From contig JACRLC010000106.1 in assembly GCA_016235425.1 (NCBI GenBank), forward strand, positions 1 through 64,000: a stretch of DNA of 64,000 bases. The letters are read 5' to 3'. Made by a program: the position numbers and the translations under genes. This document shows, piece by piece, positions 8,289 to 19,500 of this stretch. Origin of the DNA: Chloroflexota bacterium (GTDB taxonomy: Bacteria; Chloroflexota; Anaerolineae; Anaerolineales; Villigracilaceae). Numbering within the stretch: position 1 is the first letter of the stretch; every line of letters begins with the position of its first letter. Below the pieces are notes generated by a model. It did no database searches and was not told the origin of the DNA. It saw nothing but the letters and a program-made list of their open reading frames with translations.

Positions 8289-9650
8289 TTATCCCATCTT
8301 CTTTTTCATCGAATACTTCAACGCGATCTTGTACACGTTGCCCAGTTTCTCGCCGAGGGCTTTGGCTTCGGCGTTGCCCTGGCCTCCCTGCGCGTCCATC
8401 TGTGAGACCAGCCCGCTGAGCGCCTCGAGGAATTGATCGTTCACGAGCGCGTCGTTTTCCTTCAGCATTTTTTCCGTAGCCGCATCGTCGGGCGCGTCAA
8501 GCAATTTCTCAATGAAGGCAACTTCCGGCGGCGGGGCGCTGGCTTCCTGCAAGACCTGCACCATCTTCTGCAATTTGCCCATGCGCGTGTAATCGTTCTT
8601 TTCCGAAGCCTGCCGCAGTAACTGGTTGACCACGTCCACCGCGTCCTGCGTAAAGCCTTCGAGTCTGTCGCGCGTGGCCTGCTCCACATCCTCCTGTGCC
8701 AGGATCGATTCGACCAGCTCCTGTGCCTGCTTGTAACGCGCCTCCAGCTGCTTGTCCACTTCGTTGACGAAATCGAGCAGTTTCTCGCGTATGCCTTCGA
8801 GTTTCTTCTTTTCATCGCCCTGGGATTTGTCAATTTTCTCGGTCAGCAACTGGAAGAACATGTAATCCATGCCGCCGCGCGCAATGCTGACGTATGCCCG
8901 CAGGCGCGCGTCATTGGGCGAAGCGATGGCGAAGTCCAGCAGTTTCTCGCGGGTGAGACTCTGCCCCGCTTCCTGCAGGACCTTTGAAGCGGCCTCCAGT
9001 TCACCGACGGATTCTTGAAGCTGACGGCCAAACGCGGTTTCGGTGAGCAGTTGTTTTTGCAATTCGACCATGGCGCGCGCGATGGGTTCCTGTCCGCTGG
9101 CGGCGGCGCTTTGCGCCAAACGGCTGAACAGCGCGAAGAATTGCTCGTCAATGATCTTCTCGTTTTGCTTGATGACCTCGGAACGCACATCCGGCGTAGT
9201 GATCTGTATCAGGCGTTCCACCAGCATCACGCGTTCCTGCTGGGATTTGATCATCTCCGGCGTGATGCCGTCCTTGCCCAGGATCGTCTCGATCATCGAT
9301 TCGTAGGTGAGATTGGCCTGCGGCTTGAGCAGGTATCCTTTGCGTTTTTCATTGGGTAAACGCTCCATCACCTGTTTGATCAGCGGACCGATCATTTTTT
9401 CCTGCTCGTTGAGGGGAAGTCCCAGCTCGGGCGGGAAGAACGTGAGCAGGAGTTCCTTGTCGTTGTCGTGGTAGACGATGGGTGTGGCGAGCCTCCCCTG
9501 ATAGCCGCAATGCGGACAGCGCGCTGTATTCGACACACCGCCCAGCAAGCGCTGCTTTGCTTGCGGGTCTTGCGTCACATCAAAGAGTTGTTCGATATTC
9601 GCCGCGATCATCTGGCGGCATTGCGGACAGGCAATTTGGGTTTGGGGCAT
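8289..9650 (-). CDS. CpXC-domain protein
   Basis: A 453-residue protein whose N-terminus carries the paired zinc-ribbon cysteines typical of the CpXC domain: CPQC at 8-11 and CPHC near 45. The following region is beta-rich with the conserved LLLTFFPPEL. Residues about 130-450 are predominantly helical and charged, with many Gln, Glu and Lys, and may form a coiled rod. No enzymatic motif is visible and the function of the family is unknown. It is a monocistronic minus-strand gene with repeats on both sides. Confidence 0.75.
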   Translation of the reverse strand: MPQTQIACPQCRQMIAANIEQLFDVTQDPQAKQRLLGGVSNTARCPHCGYQGRLATPIVYHDNDKELLLTFFPPELGLPLNEQEKMIGPLIKQVMERLPNEKRKGYLLKPQANLTYESMIETILGKDGITPEMIKSQQERVMLVERLIQITTPDVRSEVIKQNEKIIDEQFFALFSRLAQSAAASGQEPIARAMVELQKQLLTETAFGRQLQESVGELEAASKVLQEAGQSLTREKLLDFAIASPNDARLRAYVSIARGGMDYMFFQLLTEKIDKSQGDEKKKLEGIREKLLDFVNEVDKQLEARYKQAQELVESILAQEDVEQATRDRLEGFTQDAVDVVNQLLRQASEKNDYTRMGKLQKMVQVLQEASAPPPEVAFIEKLLDAPDDAATEKMLKENDALVNDQFLEALSGLVSQMDAQGGQGNAEAKALGEKLGNVYKIALKYSMKKKMG

Positions 9651-9689
9651 TTTGATTTCCGATTTACGATTTTGATTTACGATTATTCT

Positions 9690-9776
9690 CCGCGCTGAGC
9701 GGAGCCCTAGGCAAAGTCGAAGCGTCCTTCGACTTCGTTCGTCGAAGAGCGCTCCTCACTTCGCTCAGGACGAAGA
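9690..9776. repeat. REP-like palindrome, CGCTGAGCGG/CTCAGGACGAA family
   Basis: The 5' end has CGCGCTGAGCGG, the middle has opposed GTCGAAG/CTTCGAC arms and the 3' end has CTTCGCTCAGGACGAA. Copies occur at 40629 and 58806-59054. Its right end enters pepF and supplies that gene's last codons and stop. Confidence 0.75.
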
Positions 9777-11579
9777 ACTCAACAATTCTTCCAGCCGGTC
9801 AACATAACTTTCCATCACGGCGAAGGTCTCTTCCACGGCTTGAGGGGAGGTCAGGTCAACACCGGCTTTTTTCAGGACGTTCAGCGAATAATCGGATGCG
9901 CCCGATTTGAGGAAGCCGAGATAATCTTCCACGGCGTTTGGTTCGCCGCGCAGGATGCGTCCCGAAAGTGCGTGCGCGCCGGAGATTCCTGTGGCGTATG
10001 CGTAGACGTAGTAATCCGCGAAGAGATGACCGAAGGTTGACCACGTCATCCCCACGCGTTCGCGGTCCATCTTGAAGCCGGGACCAAACCCCTCGGCGAA
10101 CAGATCAGCCATCAGGTCGATCATTGAATCGGCGGTGAGGGATTCGCCGCGCTCGATCCGTTCGTGAGTCTCCAATTCGAAGCGCGCCAGGATCGGCATC
10201 TGGAAAAAGTAGCGGAAGAAGTTATTGCCAACGGCCTCCTGGATCAGCGCGACCAGGAAGTTTTTATCGGTCATAGTTTTGAGGAGATGCCCGCGCACCA
10301 TGGCCTGATGGAAGTTGGATGCGACCTCCGCCACGAACAGGGAATAATCCGTGTACACGAACGGCTGGTGCTTCCACGTGAGATGGGAGTGCATGGAGTG
10401 GCCGAGTTCGTGCGCCAGTGTGCTCATGCTCAACATTTCGTCGTTGTAACTCATCATGATGAACGGGTGAGTGCCTTGCGATCCCCACGAGAAGGCGCCG
10501 TTGGATTTTCCCTGGTTCGGGTACACGTCCACCCAGCGATCCTCGAGGCATCCCTTGCGAATGGTATCCACATAATCTTTGCCCATCGGCGCGAGACCGT
10601 CGCAGATCATGTCCACAGCTTTTTCGTAGGGGATTTTCACTTTCTTTTTCGTAATTGGCGCCCACATATCGTAGTAGGCAAGTTCCTTCAAACCAAGCGC
10701 TTTGCGGCGGATCGCGAAGTAACGATGCCAGACCGGCAGGTTTTTCTTGAACGTGTTGATCAGGTTGTGGAAGACATCCGTCGGGATATTCAAGTCGAAC
10801 AACGATGCCGCCAGCGAAGACTCGTGTTTGCGTGCGCGCATGAAAAATACGTTGGACTTGATGGAGTGCTCGAGATTGGCGGCAAGCGTATTCTTGTGTT
10901 CCACATACTTATCCATGTAGCTTTCGTATGCGGCCCTACGCGCCTTTCGATCCGGGCTGTGCATGATCTTGAGGATCGTCCCCTGTGCCACATCCAGGAC
11001 GTTCCCTTCACTGTCTTTGGCAGGCTTGAATTTGAAATCGGCGTTCGTCAACATGCTGGATGAATTGGATGGTCCGCCCAATGGGTCTACGACCATGCCC
11101 AGGATCTCTTCCACCTCAGCCGAACGGACGTGCGCTTGTTTTCGGAAAAGGTTATCGAAGAACTGGCGATACACCGCGAGTTTTTTGTTCTGTCCCATCC
11201 ACTCATCGAGTTTGGGTTTTCCGACCTCAAGAACTTCCGGTTGGATGAATGAGCCCGCGGAAAAAACCTGTCCGATCATGCCTTGCGCCTGGCCGCGCAT
11301 CCCGCCTGCCTGCTGGTTGGTGGTATCCACCGCGTAATTGAAACCTGCATACACCAGCACGATGTACGCGCGTGCCAGCAATTCGTCAAAAGTTTCGAGT
11401 GCGGTCAATAAAATCTCGGGGCCTTCGTTCAGCTGTCCCTGGTATTGCTTGATCGAAGAAATATCGTTGATGACTTTCTTCATCTCCTCTTCCCATGCCT
11501 GCACGGAAGGGAAGACGCTTTCGGCATTCCAGGTCCGTTCTTTTTTCACTTTGCTTCGCGGAGGGATTGAGACTGGCAT
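9765..11579 (-). CDS. pepF: Oligoendopeptidase F (M3 family)
   Basis: A 604-residue cytoplasmic zinc metallopeptidase of the M3B group. The active site reads LAHELGHSMHSH near residue 390, with the third zinc ligand expected in the downstream FVAEVASNFHQA segment. Length and domain order match PepF, which cuts peptides of about 7-17 residues. AAGGA lies upstream of the ATG. The final codons read Ser-Ser-Ser-Ser-stop. TCG TCC TGA at the end comes from the adjoining REP-like palindrome, so the C-terminus has been set by the repeat. Confidence 0.93.
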   Translation of the reverse strand: MPVSIPPRSKVKKERTWNAESVFPSVQAWEEEMKKVINDISSIKQYQGQLNEGPEILLTALETFDELLARAYIVLVYAGFNYAVDTTNQQAGGMRGQAQGMIGQVFSAGSFIQPEVLEVGKPKLDEWMGQNKKLAVYRQFFDNLFRKQAHVRSAEVEEILGMVVDPLGGPSNSSSMLTNADFKFKPAKDSEGNVLDVAQGTILKIMHSPDRKARRAAYESYMDKYVEHKNTLAANLEHSIKSNVFFMRARKHESSLAASLFDLNIPTDVFHNLINTFKKNLPVWHRYFAIRRKALGLKELAYYDMWAPITKKKVKIPYEKAVDMICDGLAPMGKDYVDTIRKGCLEDRWVDVYPNQGKSNGAFSWGSQGTHPFIMMSYNDEMLSMSTLAHELGHSMHSHLTWKHQPFVYTDYSLFVAEVASNFHQAMVRGHLLKTMTDKNFLVALIQEAVGNNFFRYFFQMPILARFELETHERIERGESLTADSMIDLMADLFAEGFGPGFKMDRERVGMTWSTFGHLFADYYVYAYATGISGAHALSGRILRGEPNAVEDYLGFLKSGASDYSLNVLKKAGVDLTSPQAVEETFAVMESYVDRLEELLSSSS

Positions 11580-11651
11580 ATTTTTTCCTTTTCGATGAAT
11601 GGCTGATTTTACCTGTTCACCTCTCCCTTTGGGAGAGGCCAGGGGTGAGGT

Positions 11652-13250
11652 TTATCGCGGAAGGGAGAAACAGATCCTTGCACCGGAATCAGGTTTCGGG
11701 CGCTGTGCTGAGCCGTCGCGTTGAGTCTGTCGCATCGTCTCTGAAAGGGAAAACGTCGTCGAAGCATTCGCCCAGATGCGGCCGCCGTGGGCTTCGATGA
11801 TCGCGCGGGCAAGGTAGAGTCCCAGCCCCGCGCCTTTTGTCTGTTTGACGGCATTCGTCGAGCGATAAAACCTGTCGAAGATGTGCGGCAGATCCTTTGC
11901 TTCGATGCCGGGGCCTTCGTCGCTCACGCATACGATAACCTGTTCGGGTCGAACGCTTCCGCTGATTTTGATCGTGCCTTCTGCCGCATATTTCAAGGCG
12001 TTGGAAACAAGATTGGCGATGACCTGTTCGATGCGGGTTTCATCGGCGAGGATGACAGGGAATTTTTCCGGGAACTCCGCGACGATCTTGTGTTTTGTGG
12101 ACTGGGAGCCGAATCTTTCCGCCACCCGGCCTGCCACCGTTGAAAGGGAAACATCGGCCCTGTTGAGACTCAAGCCGCCCGCCTGCAAACGCGACGCGTC
12201 GAGGAGATCATCTATCATTTTGGAGAGGCGGTCTGCTTCCTCTTCGATGACCGCCAGCGAATCGCTGATGGTGTGCTTGTCCCATTTTGCATCGTCGCGC
12301 CGAAGTGTGGACGCGTAACCTTTGATCAACGCGACTGGTGTTCTCAGTTCATGGCTCACAATGGAGATAAACGTGCTTTTGATTTCCTCGGCGGTGCGGA
12401 AATGCGTGATGTCGCGCACGCTGACGATGACGTTGCGGAGTTTGCCTTCGCTCGACAGGAGCGGCGCGTACGTGACGCCGATTGGCAGTGGAGGCGGTTC
12501 AGGGCGTTTGAGATCGCCTTCCACATAAAGTGTGGCGTTGGGCGTGAGCGGCCAGCCGTTTGCAATGGCTTCTTCGAGGGTCTTGCCTTGCGGCTCGACA
12601 GCCCAACGAATGATCTCATTGTGTTGCCTGCCGGTAATCTCGGCTCGCGAACGATTGTAGAGTTTTTCAAACGCAAGGTTGACGCGCTCGATGGTGTGAT
12701 CCGCATTGAGGATGAGAATGCCATCCGCGGCAGAATCGAGGAGCGCATCGAGTCGTTGTTTTTCGTAGGAGACTTGTCCGTAGAGTTGGGCGTTGTACAC
12801 CGCGATGGCGGCCTGGTTTGCGAAGGATTGCAGGAGCACGCGGTCATTGGGTGTGAAGAGATCGGGATAATTGCGGAAGATGAAGATGACGCCGATGACC
12901 TGCCCGTGCGCGGCGAGGGGCAGGGCCGTGCCGTTGAGCAGTCCCATGCTGGCGGTATAGGTCAGTTCTTTCAACATGCGGTTGAGTTCGCGCACATCCA
13001 ACTCCGCGACTTTTTCCTCGGCAAGCAAAGGGGCGAGATAACTCAAAAAAGCGGGAGCAATTCCATGGGCGGCCGCGACGCGCCAGCCTTCCGTCTGTTT
13101 GAGGGCAATGATCCCGGCTTGTCCCGCGAGCATCTCGATGGCGATCTTGAGGATGCGCGCAAGCAGTTTCTCGCGGTCGAGTTCCTGGGTGAGGGCGCGC
13201 GAGATTTCCAGCAAATAGTCGCGTTGACGAACGCGGAAATCGGGGAGCAT
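11652..13250 (-). CDS. Soluble GAF-PAS sensor histidine kinase
   Basis: A cytoplasmic sensor kinase without membrane segments. From the start at 13250 the order is a GAF domain (about 20-165), a PAS domain (about 175-300), HisKA with the phospho-acceptor in SHELRTP (about 315) and HATPase_c. The latter has NALKYA (N box), DEGPGI (G1) and GAGLGLYLA (G2). A histidine autophosphorylation role is clear; the signal and response regulator are not, since no regulator lies nearby. Near the C-terminus about 25 residues rich in Thr, Arg and Gln interrupt the usual run from GGRIWA to the final FSLP strand, apparently a repeat insertion. An upstream in-frame start at 13367 is possible. Confidence 0.9.
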   Translation of the reverse strand: MLPDFRVRQRDYLLEISRALTQELDREKLLARILKIAIEMLAGQAGIIALKQTEGWRVAAAHGIAPAFLSYLAPLLAEEKVAELDVRELNRMLKELTYTASMGLLNGTALPLAAHGQVIGVIFIFRNYPDLFTPNDRVLLQSFANQAAIAVYNAQLYGQVSYEKQRLDALLDSAADGILILNADHTIERVNLAFEKLYNRSRAEITGRQHNEIIRWAVEPQGKTLEEAIANGWPLTPNATLYVEGDLKRPEPPPLPIGVTYAPLLSSEGKLRNVIVSVRDITHFRTAEEIKSTFISIVSHELRTPVALIKGYASTLRRDDAKWDKHTISDSLAVIEEEADRLSKMIDDLLDASRLQAGGLSLNRADVSLSTVAGRVAERFGSQSTKHKIVAEFPEKFPVILADETRIEQVIANLVSNALKYAAEGTIKISGSVRPEQVIVCVSDEGPGIEAKDLPHIFDRFYRSTNAVKQTKGAGLGLYLARAIIEAHGGRIWANASTTFSLSETMRQTQRDGSAQRPKPDSGARICFSLPR

Positions 13251-13355
13251 GATGAGTATTTTATCATTCTGCGCTTGAGTGTCGTGTAAGCATATTGTTA
13301 GAGTTTGGATGTAAAGTAGGGATGAATATCCTGTCAAATTTGTAGGTATTTTCCA

Positions 13356-13384
13356 TTGACTGCCCAATTACTCTCTTATACAAT
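13356..13384 (+). promoter_or_regulatory. Sigma70-type promoter of the giant surface protein
   Basis: TTGACT (13356-13361), a 17-base spacer and TACAAT (13379-13384). Transcription would begin near 13392, giving a leader of about 155 bases. Confidence 0.6.
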
Positions 13385-13545
13385 TCTCAGGAAGATTAGT
13401 ACTTTTAGGTGATACAGCGGGAGTGTTGACCCAGCGCCTTGAGTTGGTCGCTTATGCTTGTTTTTTTGGGCAGAGGGCGCTGGCGAGCCAGTAGCGAAAC
13501 CGGCCGCATGGTTTTTTTTAATTTCAATTCTTTGCGGAGGGCATT

Positions 13546-16500
13546 ATGTTTACTCGTCGAGACGGGATGTGGAAGGGCGCATGGTATCGTTCATTCAATG
13601 CCATTCTTGTCATTGTTCTTTTTTGCGCCGCTTTCGGTCTTCAACCAACCACTGTTGTGGAAGCGCGGGATGAATCGCCCGCGCCGTTATTGGATGCTCC
13701 ACCGACGGTTTCACTCGGTGTTCCTGCCACGCAATTCATCGGGCAGGATGTTTCTTTCACCGTCACTTTCGACAACAACGATCCCAGCCCGGGCTATGGC
13801 CCGCTCATTGACTTGATCATCCCGTCCAGCGGCGCGGATGGTGATGATGGTTTGGGGACCAGCACCATCACTGCGACATATCTTGGCGCGTCCGTGGTGA
13901 TGCAGACGGTTACGTTTGATGCTTCATGCCAGGCCGTTCATCCATACATTCGCGATAATGCGGGGACATATATAACCGTCACCTGTCCCGTTGGTGTTGA
14001 TCCCGGCGATAAACTGGTTTCACTGCGTTTGCCGTTTGGCTCGTTCACACAAAACCAGCCGCCTGCCACAGTGAACGTTACTGTGAACATGAGCAACTTT
14101 GCCGATCTCGGTACGCCGCTTACCGTCAGGGCGCGCGGTGGTTATCAATTTGGCTATACCCCATTGGATGACTGGTGCTGTGAAGACGTTCCGTCCACAT
14201 TGAGCGCGTGGGTGAATGGCTCGGTTACTCCAATGCTTTTCACCGTTGAGAAGACATACAATGGCCCCGAATCCGAGACCGCCACCGGGCCGAATTTTCC
14301 GCGCCGATATACGGTTTCTGCAACAATCGCTTCCGGCCAGACGATGAATCCATTCAGCCTGACGGATGAACTGCCGGATAATCTTCAGTTCGTTTCGATG
14401 ATCGCGCCGCCTGCCGCGAGTTGCCCCACCCTGCCATCCACAAGCGCTCCCGGCGGAACACTCACGTGTAACTTTGGTCCCGCCAGTGGCACGGTCAATA
14501 TGACGTTTGAATATTATGTGCCGCGGCTGGATGCAGCCAGCGGGAATGTGATTGATCCGGTTACAGGCGATGATGTGACCTCCTGTAATCAGGCACAGGG
14601 AACCGGCTCATGGACTCCTCTTGATCCGCGCGATGTGGGGGGGCTGTCTTCAGAACCGGCAACGCTTGAAGCCGATACATGCACCAACCCGGAGTACACA
14701 CTTACGCCCAAATCCATTGCCATTCAGAAAGGTGTTATCGTCTTGGGCGGGGGAAGTCCTGTGCCGGGTAGTACGCTTGAATACACCCTGGATTTTCAAG
14801 TTTCGGATTTCTTCGCTTTCAGCAACGTGATTGTCACGGACGTTATCTCGGACGGACAGCAGGTTGACCCATCCTTTACGCCAACCTTGTTGGTGAATGG
14901 AAACGGATATGTTCTATCCAGCGCGGATTTTGTCCCTGCAAACTACACGGTGGATACATCGGAAATTGATCTAAGCGATGGCCCGCCTCCTCCTCTCGTG
15001 GAAGATCCCGCCACAGATGGAACAACCACACTGACCTTCCGAGTTTCGGATGAGATCATCTCGCGGGGACAGAATGGCCGTTTGGTCGGCGGGTGCGTGG
15101 ACCCGGTCAACGGCAGTGCGATTCCCGATTGCGGAACTTACGATGACGATGGCACAACCGTGACCATCGTTTTCCGCACCGTCATTCAGGAGACTTTTAC
15201 AGACGATTATCCCTCCGGTGACTGGAGCGTGGATCAGGGCGACCTCCTGACGAATAATGTCAACGTCATTGGCAGGGTGTTGAGTACGGTTGATTTTTCA
15301 TGGGATGGAACCAACACCGAACCGGATACCAGCAGTGCCAGCGTGACTCTTGAGACAGGCAGTTTGACAAAAGCCATCTACGCTCACAATGGCAATACAT
15401 CTTTTACCACTCCTCTCAAAGTCAAACCGGGCGATACGGTCACGTACCGCCTCACGTATGTCATGCCGTTCAGCGACGAGGAGAATCTTGAACTTACCGA
15501 TTACCTGCCTCTGCCGGTATTCCACGTTGGCGACCCCGACGAGAATGGGATCGCCGGCCCTGCATGGGTCTTTGACGATGTAGTGGACGCGGCCTCACCC
15601 TCTGCCGGTCATGCAAAATTCGGCCCAAGCGATACCTTCCGTTCCTATTCGGGAATCGTCCCCACCCTTGCGTCGGATACCGCCAACAATAGTCTCACCT
15701 TCACGTATGGTGACTTCGATAGCACGCTGGGACAGTCGAAAACAGTCGACCTGCTCCTGACGGTCACCGTATCGGATGATCCTTTTGCGGATGGACTCTA
15801 CCTTACCAACGAAGCCCACGCTTATGAGGGAAGCACCAACGGTGGCCTGGTGACTGCCGATGCCATCGTTCAGATCATCCTGACCGAACCGGTGCTGGTG
15901 GGAAAGAAAGGTATCGTAGCCACTGATAATCCATCGCCTGCGGTGACTTATGTGCCAGCCCCGCCCGCCCCGGTAACGTTCAATGCTCCCGGCACAGCGG
16001 GATTGCGCTGGAGCGGCACGATCAGTTCGAACAGCCTGGCGGCCACACCGATAGACAGCAACCTGACCGGCGTGGATGCAGGCGACCTTGTCACGTTCGC
16101 GATCGTGATCGAGAATCAGGGTTCGAGTATCAACGGCGCGTTCGATATCATAATACAGGACGCAATGGATGCCTTGGGTTTTGATTATCCCACCACTGGC
16201 GATCCCAACAGCTTAAACCTGGCGATTTATTACGGCAACGGCACCGGCCCGATCGATTACACCAAACCCGACGATACCGCGGCAGGCCCGGGAGATTTGT
16301 TTTCGGGCGGAATCAAACTCGTTGATCCATCCGGCGCGGGAGTCTGTCAGGCGCACGACCCGAACCTGGGAAATAACGTCATCATCATCACGTATGATCT
16401 GCGTGTAAAAAACGGCATCGAACCGGGCTCTTATACAAACACCGCTTCCATTACCAACTACTCTGGCACAGAGGGCGGCCCGGATTATGCCAACCCCGAT

Positions 16501-19500
16501 ATTACCGATACGGCGAGCGTAACCACCGCGAATCCCGATCTGGTAAAGACTCTCACAACCACTGAGATCAATGCTGCAGGGAACGATCATACGCAGGCGG
16601 TGATTGGTGAACTGATCACATACACCCTCACAACCACATTCTCCGAAGGGACAACCCCCGCCGCCCAGATCGTGGATACATTGGACGCTGGCCTCGCGTT
16701 TGTGGATGTAGTCTCCATCACCGCCTCAAACCCGGACCTCGATGCTGGCGCGGCAGGCGACAGCGGACTCTACAGCTCGGTCATGACCTTCGATGCCGCG
16801 GGCGCGTGTACGAACTGCACCGCCGGGACAATCGTTGGGACGAGCAACCCGCTCGTCGAAAATAGCGGCGGCAGGCTTACCTTTGATTTTGGCGACCTGA
16901 CCAACACCGATAATAACAACGCCACCGCTGAGACTGTCACAATCGTTTATCGTGCGGTCGCATTGAACGTGGTTGGCAGCCAAAGCGGAACCCCATTAAA
17001 CAACAGCGCCTCCCTCACCTGGACCGGCGGCAGCGACACTGCGTCCGCGGCCAATGTTTCCATTGTGGAGCCGGATGTCAATATCACCAAGATCATCAGC
17101 CCGACGACAGGGGATGCGGGTGACGCCATACTGTATACCATCACCCTTACTGGCGCATCCACAACCGAAGCATACGATGTGACGCTCGATGATACCTTCC
17201 CGGCGCAGATCGTTTCGCCCGCCATTTTCAATGTCACCGACACCAGTTCACTGGTATCGGCGGCCAACTTTAACATCGCCGGTAATGTGTTGAGCACAGT
17301 CACTCCGTTTGACATGCCGGTTGATGCGGGGCGGATCATCACGATTCAAATCAGCGGCACGATTGTGAGCACTGCCTCTCCCGGCCAGACAATTGATAAC
17401 ATTGCCACCGTCCGGTGGACAAGCCTCGACGGCAACATCACTGACCGTTCCACTTACAACACTGTTTCCGACGAGCGAACCGGCGCAGACGGGGTAGGGG
17501 GCGCGCTCAACGATTACGCCGAGTCCAATCCCGCAACATCGGCGCGGTTTACGGTCAATAGTGTTGTCAACACAAAATATATCGTTGCCACTTCCGAGTC
17601 CCACACCAGCGATACCATGTTGCCCTATACCGGCACTGCCAACTCGCCGCGTGTGTCAATTGGCGAAATCGTGCGCTATCGGTTGATCGCACAACTTCCC
17701 GAAGGCACATCCACAAATTTCCAGATTGACGATAACCTGCCCGGCGGCCTCACTTACCTGGACGATAATACCGCCCGCGTCGCATTCGTCTCCAATGGCG
17801 CAGGAATCACTTCAGCCAATGTCGGTACTCTGCCTGTTCCGGCTATCCCGGCAGGATGCAGCGTCAACGGCATCGCGGCCAACGGATCAACCCCGGCTGG
17901 TCCTCTACCCTGTCTGTTGGCAGACGGTAACGTAGGCAGTTCCAGCAGCACAAGCGCCGATCCCGATACCTATACCACGAGTACCGATCCGCAAATCAAG
18001 CTCGGCACGCTGACCAACAGCGACAACGACGCCGACGCAGAGTTTGTCGTGATCGAATTCAACGCGCTGATTGATAATAATGGCGGCGGCTCCAGCAACG
18101 ATCTCGGTGACACCCGTGACAACAATTTTGGGGTGAACATCAACGGAACTGCCAACGGTGTGGTTTCAGGCAGCGTCCGTATCACCATTGCAGAACCGTC
18201 CATTCCGTTCAATGGGGCGACAAACAACAAGACCGTTTCTCCAACCACAGGCGATGCCGGTGACACGGTAACCTACACGATCACCTATACCAACGCCAGC
18301 GGCGTAAATAACTCCGACGCCTTTGAAACGCGAATTACTGACAGCCTGCCGGCCGATGTCACGCGCACGAGTGCGGTGGGCGTTGCTTTCAATGCCGCCT
18401 GCCAGAGTCCAGCAGTGGCCGACAATTCGTCCGGCAACACCATTGATGTCACAGTGGATCGGGTGCGGCCAGGATGCCAGGTAACTCTTACTTACACAGC
18501 CTCACTTAATGTGTCTGTAACATCCGGCCAACTGCTCACCAACACAGCCGACATTGCTTACACCAGCCTGCCCGGTGATAATGGAACAACCAGCAATTCC
18601 ACCGGTTCCAGCACGCCTGGTGCCGGCGGTTCCGACACAGGCGAACGCAACGGAACGGGTACAACCCCACCCAATGATCACAATGGCAGTGACTCAGCCG
18701 CTGTCACGGTCGTTGCCGCGGCGCCCGTCAAATCCATCGTCAGCACCACTGCGGCCCATACATCGGAAGCAGGCGACGGGTCCGCGGGAAGCGAGCGTGA
18801 TTTGGCAATCGGTGAGGTCATTCGCTATCGTCTGGCGGTCACGATCCCCGAAGGGACAACCTCCGATCTGCAATTGCGCGATACCCTGCCTGGCGGGTTC
18901 ACCTTCCTCAATGATGGCGACATCCGCATTTCCTTCCTTGCCAACAATGATATATCCGAAGAAGCCGACCTCTCCGGCGCGGATAACGATGCCCTGCCTC
19001 CCACCTTCGTTTTGCCAGCGGGGCGCATCGCCGTTGCCGGACAGGATGTGACCTTCACGATTGCCGACCTCGTCACGGCGGGCGACCTTGTCAACAATGA
19101 CACCGATGCCGATGCCGAGTACGTCGTGGTTGACTTCAACGTCCGCGTCAACAACGACGCCAATAACAACAACACCGACCTCGACAGCAACGACTTCGAC
19201 ATCGTCGTCGGCGGTTCGGCCGTTGCCACATCCAACACTGTTGGCACGCGCATTGTCGAGCCGGTGCTCAACATCGCCAAAGCCGCGGATGACTCGGCCT
19301 GGCTCTACGGCCAGACCGTGACCTACACATTAAATGCCGCGCACGACGCGGCCAGCCTCGCCGACGCGTTTGAAATCGTCGTGACAGACACGATCCCGGC
19401 CGGCCTGACTTACGTGCCTGCCAGCATCACCGCTCCGGCAACCTGGACGACAAACGTCGCCGGTTCAACCCTGACCTGGACCTGCTCCACCGCAAACGGC

